The notes beneath the pieces are model-generated. The model saw only the letters and a program-made list of their open reading frames with translations, did no database searches and had not been told where the DNA came from. A DNA stretch of 64,000 nucleotides, from assembly GCA_036555325.1 (NCBI GenBank), contig DATBLQ010000002.1, positions 62,001-126,000 on the forward strand, given 5' to 3'. A program made the position numbers and the translations under genes. Below, piece after piece: positions 61,171 through 64,000 of the stretch (position 1 is the first letter of the stretch; every line of letters starts with the position of its first letter). Source of the DNA: DATBLQ01 sp036555325 (lineage in GTDB: Bacteria > Pseudomonadota > Alphaproteobacteria > Rhizobiales > Aestuariivirgaceae).

Positions 61171-62217
61171 GTGGTTGCCGAAAAGATAGGAATAGGTGTC
61201 ATTGGAGCCTCAGGCTATACCGGGGCTGATCTCATTCGTCTTGCGGCCCGTCATCCCTCGATCCATATCCGCGTGCTCACGGCAAACACCCATGCTGGGA
61301 AGCCGGCGCATGAGGTGTTTCCGCATTTCTCCTCCCTCGACCTTCCGCCGCTCGTCAAAAACGAGGATGCCGACTGGTCAGGGCTCGATGCGGTTTTCTG
61401 CGGCCTGCCGCACGCCACGAGCCAGGAGGTGATCAAGGCTTTGCCGCGGCACCTGAAGGTCATCGACATGTCGGCCGATTTTCGACTGCGTGATCCCGCC
61501 GTCTATGAGAAATGGTATGGCACTCCCCATACGGCGCTCGAACTGCAGAGGGAAGCTGTCTACGGCTTGACCGAACACTACCGGGCCGACATTCGTAAAG
61601 GCCGTCTCATCGCCTGTCCTGGTTGTTACCCCACTGCGGTGTTGCTGCTGCTCCTTCCTCTCGTCAAGTCGGGTTTGATTGATCCCGACGACATTGTGAT
61701 CGACGCCAAGTCCGGAGTATCCGGGGCAGGGCGCAGCTTGAAGCAAAACCTGCTGTTCTCGGAAGTGGGCGAAGGGTTGTCCCCCTATGGCGTTGCCTCG
61801 CACCGTCACGCGCCTGAAATGGAGCAGGAAATATCCAAGGCAGCAGGCCGTGGCGTCGTCATTAATTTTACTCCGCATCTCATACCCATGAGCCGCGGCG
61901 AATTGTGCACTGTTTATGCTCGATTGGCGAAGGGAGCCAGCGCCGAAAGCTGCGCTGAGGCCCTCAACGCCGCCTATGACGGCGAGCCCTTCGTTCACCT
62001 GGCGCCCAAGGGGATCGTCCCTTCGACCCAATTCGTGCGGGGCTCCAACAACGTCATGCTTGCCGCTTATACTGATCGGATTGCGGGCCGCGTGATCCTT
62101 GTTTCAACGCTGGACAATCTCGTCAAAGGATCTGCCGGACAGGCGATTCAGAACTTCAATGTCCTGTTCGATCTTCCCGAGAAATCGGGCCTTGAACAGG
62201 TCGCGCTTTTTCCATGA
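61171..62217 (+). CDS. argC: N-acetyl-gamma-glutamyl-phosphate reductase
   Basis: ArgC reduces N-acetylglutamyl phosphate in arginine synthesis. The NADP site reads GVIGASGYTGADLIRL near residue 9, and the catalytic Cys lies in LIACPGCYPTAVLL near 150; the HRHAPEMEQE motif is near 212. The 348 residues correspond to the class 1 form. It starts with GTG; AAGGACTGG lies just upstream. The stop overlaps the following gene by ATGA. Confidence 0.96.
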   Translation: MVAEKIGIGVIGASGYTGADLIRLAARHPSIHIRVLTANTHAGKPAHEVFPHFSSLDLPPLVKNEDADWSGLDAVFCGLPHATSQEVIKALPRHLKVIDMSADFRLRDPAVYEKWYGTPHTALELQREAVYGLTEHYRADIRKGRLIACPGCYPTAVLLLLLPLVKSGLIDPDDIVIDAKSGVSGAGRSLKQNLLFSEVGEGLSPYGVASHRHAPEMEQEISKAAGRGVVINFTPHLIPMSRGELCTVYARLAKGASAESCAEALNAAYDGEPFVHLAPKGIVPSTQFVRGSNNVMLAAYTDRIAGRVILVSTLDNLVKGSAGQAIQNFNVLFDLPEKSGLEQVALFP

Positions 62218-64000
62218 GCACGCCGGTGGCGCAATCGATGCGGTTTCCTCATCTGTTCTCGCCCTTCAGCATCAAGTCCACTCACTTTAGAAACCGCATC
62301 TTCTCCACCGGACACGACACCTATCTGCCGGAGAACGGATTGCCTTCGCCGGCCTTGATCGCCTACCAATCCGCGCGCGCCAAGGGTGGGGCGGCTCTCA
62401 TCGTCATCCAGGTGGTAGGGGTCCATGAGACTGCCCGCTACACGGGCGAGCTGCTCATGGCGGCAGACGATGAGTGCATCCCCAAATACCGCGAGCTCAT
62501 TGCCGCAATCCATGCATTGGGAGCCAAGGCGTTTGTGCAGCTGTTCCATCCCGGTCGGGAACTCCTGGGTCGGCCGGAGGGCGTAGTCCAGCCGGCCTAT
62601 GCGCCGTCCTTTTCTCCCTCGGAGCGCTTCCGCACCGTTCCACGCACAATGAACAGCGAATTGATTGCCGAGATCATCGAGGGCTATGGAAGGGTTGCCT
62701 GGCGCATGACGGAAGCTGGCGCCGATGGGGTGGAGATTGTCGCCAGTCATGGCTACCTGCCGGCGCAGTTTCTCAACCCGAAAGTCAACCGCCGCGATGA
62801 TCGATATGGAGGCGAGCTCGCCAATCGGCTTCGTTTCACGCGCGAGGCGATAGCTTCGGTGCGAAAGATGGTCCCGGCCCACTGCATCGTCGGACTCCGG
62901 TTCTCCGGCGACGAAGTCGATGCCGATGGCCTCAGCGAGGACGAAACGCTTGCCATGGCGCGTTTGATCAAGGATGACGTGGACTATCTGAATGTCATCG
63001 CCGGCACGTCGGCAGCCTCGGCGGGAGCCGTTCACATTGCCCCACCCATGACGGTCAATCATGCGTATCTCGCTCCCTACGCATCGAAGCTCAAGCAGAC
63101 GACCGGCACTCCCGTCTTCGTGGCGGGCCGAATAAATCAGCCGCACGAAGCCGAACGGATCATTGCAGAAGGTTCAGCCGACATGTGCGGCATGACGCGC
63201 GCCATGATCTGCGATCCGGAGATGCCGAACAAGGCGCATGACGGTCTGACCGACGACATTCGGGCGTGTATCGGCTGCAACCAAGCCTGCATCGGGCATT
63301 TCCAGATGGGCTTGCCGATCTCCTGCATCCAGTTTCCGGAAACCGGCCGCGAGCTCGCCTACGGCAACAAGCCCAAAGCTCGCCGGCGAAAAAAAGTTAT
63401 AGTGGCAGGCGGCGGGCCTGCCGGCCTCAAGGCCGCTGCGGTTGCGGCCGAACGCGGCCACGATGTTGTGCTCTATGAAAAGGAAGTCCGCCTGGGCGGA
63501 CAGGCCCTTCTCGCACAAGCCTTGCCCGGTCGCGCGGAATTCGGCGGCATTGTCACAAACCTTTCCCGCGAGGCTGAACGCTGTGGTGCTCGGCTGGTGA
63601 AGGGCTGGGAGGTTTCCCCCGATCTCGTTCGCTCGGAACGCCCCGATGCGGTGATCATCGCGACCGGGTCGACGCCCCACCTCCCGCCCCTTGAGGGGAT
63701 CGATGCTGCTGCCGGCATCGTGCACGCCGCCGAAGTCCTCGCCGGCAACGTTCAAATCGGCAATAATGTCGTCGTCTATGATTGGCTCGCCGATTGGGTT
63801 GGTGCCGGTATTGCCGAAAAACTCGCAACCGAGGGGGCCTATGTTCGCCTTGCGGTGAACGGCGTCTGTCCCGCCATCAACATCCAGAACTATGTCCGCG
63901 ATGTTTATATCGCCAAGCTGCACCGGCTCGGTGTCACGGTGCTGCCCATGATGCGTCTCTTCGGTGTCGATGGGCGCACGGCCTATTTCCTTCATACCGC
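62214..64000 (+). CDS. NADH:flavin oxidoreductase with [4Fe-4S] and FAD domains, 3' end missing
   Basis: This frame runs from an ATG overlapping the argC stop to the window edge without a stop (595 residues visible). The N-terminal TIM barrel of the old yellow enzyme family starts FPHLFSPFSIKSTHFRNRI; it holds QLFHPGRE near residue 104 and the HGYLPAQFLNPKVNRR loop. The [4Fe-4S] motif is C-x2-C-x3-C-x11-C from C352 (CIGCNQACIGH). The FAD domain follows with VAGGGPAGLKAA near 396. This architecture is that of 2,4-dienoyl-CoA reductase and methylated-amine (dimethylglycine, N-methylproline) demethylases; the N-terminal sequence looks more like the latter. Substrate unproven. Confidence 0.9.
   Translation, partial: MSTPVAQSMRFPHLFSPFSIKSTHFRNRIFSTGHDTYLPENGLPSPALIAYQSARAKGGAALIVIQVVGVHETARYTGELLMAADDECIPKYRELIAAIHALGAKAFVQLFHPGRELLGRPEGVVQPAYAPSFSPSERFRTVPRTMNSELIAEIIEGYGRVAWRMTEAGADGVEIVASHGYLPAQFLNPKVNRRDDRYGGELANRLRFTREAIASVRKMVPAHCIVGLRFSGDEVDADGLSEDETLAMARLIKDDVDYLNVIAGTSAASAGAVHIAPPMTVNHAYLAPYASKLKQTTGTPVFVAGRINQPHEAERIIAEGSADMCGMTRAMICDPEMPNKAHDGLTDDIRACIGCNQACIGHFQMGLPISCIQFPETGRELAYGNKPKARRRKKVIVAGGGPAGLKAAAVAAERGHDVVLYEKEVRLGGQALLAQALPGRAEFGGIVTNLSREAERCGARLVKGWEVSPDLVRSERPDAVIIATGSTPHLPPLEGIDAAAGIVHAAEVLAGNVQIGNNVVVYDWLADWVGAGIAEKLATEGAYVRLAVNGVCPAINIQNYVRDVYIAKLHRLGVTVLPMMRLFGVDGRTAYFLHT

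Noticed and set aside
63174..63995. Long minus-strand reading frame opposite the oxidoreductase
   Set aside because: It is antisense to a clearly homologous flavoenzyme whose frame is open to the window edge, and its product shows no motif.
1..64000. CRISPR arrays, insertion sequences and rRNA genes
   Set aside because: No regularly spaced direct repeats, transposase genes, terminal inverted repeats or rRNA segments were seen; the only tandem repeat is inside the autotransporter.

Overview
The window looks like chromosomal DNA of an alphaproteobacterium of the order Hyphomicrobiales (Rhizobiales). Indicators are a complete alphaproteobacterial-type complex I operon ending nuoN-birA-RNase J; the neighbourhood parC / arginyl-leucyl transferase / hemB / ldtR-ldtP / glyA-nrdR-ribDEH-nusB; an ALA synthase of the glycine + succinyl-CoA type; the block bamE / ubiquinol-cytochrome c chaperone / yceD-plsX-fabH-ihfA-merR; and DUF2842 next to ctaA. 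This is inference from gene content and order; the species cannot be named.

Layout. 1-12.4 kb: nuoD (3' end) to nuoN, all on the plus strand and mostly overlapping by 1-4 bases, with one extra small membrane-protein gene wedged between nuoH and nuoI. 12.4-17.1 kb: birA, RNase J and topoisomerase IV subunit A. 17.1-22.9 kb: accessory and metabolic genes, namely a PRMT-like methyltransferase, a PAS-like protein, an unrecognised protein, an aminoacyl-tRNA-protein transferase, threonine ammonia-lyase and a beta-hydroxyacid dehydrogenase. 23-36.7 kb: hemB, an extensin-like periplasmic protein, a secreted protein with a duplicated Cys domain, the ldtR regulator with its L,D-transpeptidase, a drug-type MFS exporter, a secreted protein that reads as a G1 glutamic peptidase (eqolisin), hemA, glyA, nrdR, ribD, ribE and ribH. 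36.7-42.1 kb: nusB, an MFS transporter, an SDR epimerase and the H+-translocating pyrophosphatase. 42.2-47.1 kb: bamE, the cytochrome bc1 chaperone, yceD, plsX, fabH, ihfA, a MerR regulator and tRNA-Pro(GGG).

47.1-57.4 kb is a compact Wzx/Wzy-type exopolysaccharide locus that begins at the tRNA-Pro gene: two glycosyltransferases, flippase, polymerase/ligase, initiating sugar-phosphate transferase, Wza-like export lipoprotein, a Wzz fused to a tyrosine-kinase-like domain whose Walker A motif has decayed, and a polysaccharide deacetylase. The composition resembles holdfast/unipolar-polysaccharide loci. 57.4-64 kb: DUF2842, heme A synthase, a repeat-bearing autotransporter, argC, and an old-yellow-enzyme/Fe-S/FAD oxidoreductase that runs off the end.

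Points most worth a second look are the eqolisin-like secreted protein with its conserved Gln/Glu pair, the bacterial PRMT-like methyltransferase, an AT-rich sequence element shared by the promoter regions of that methyltransferase and of the polysaccharide locus, the degenerate BY-kinase domain, the glycosyltransferase that ends antisense inside the tRNA, and the additional small gene inside the complex I operon.
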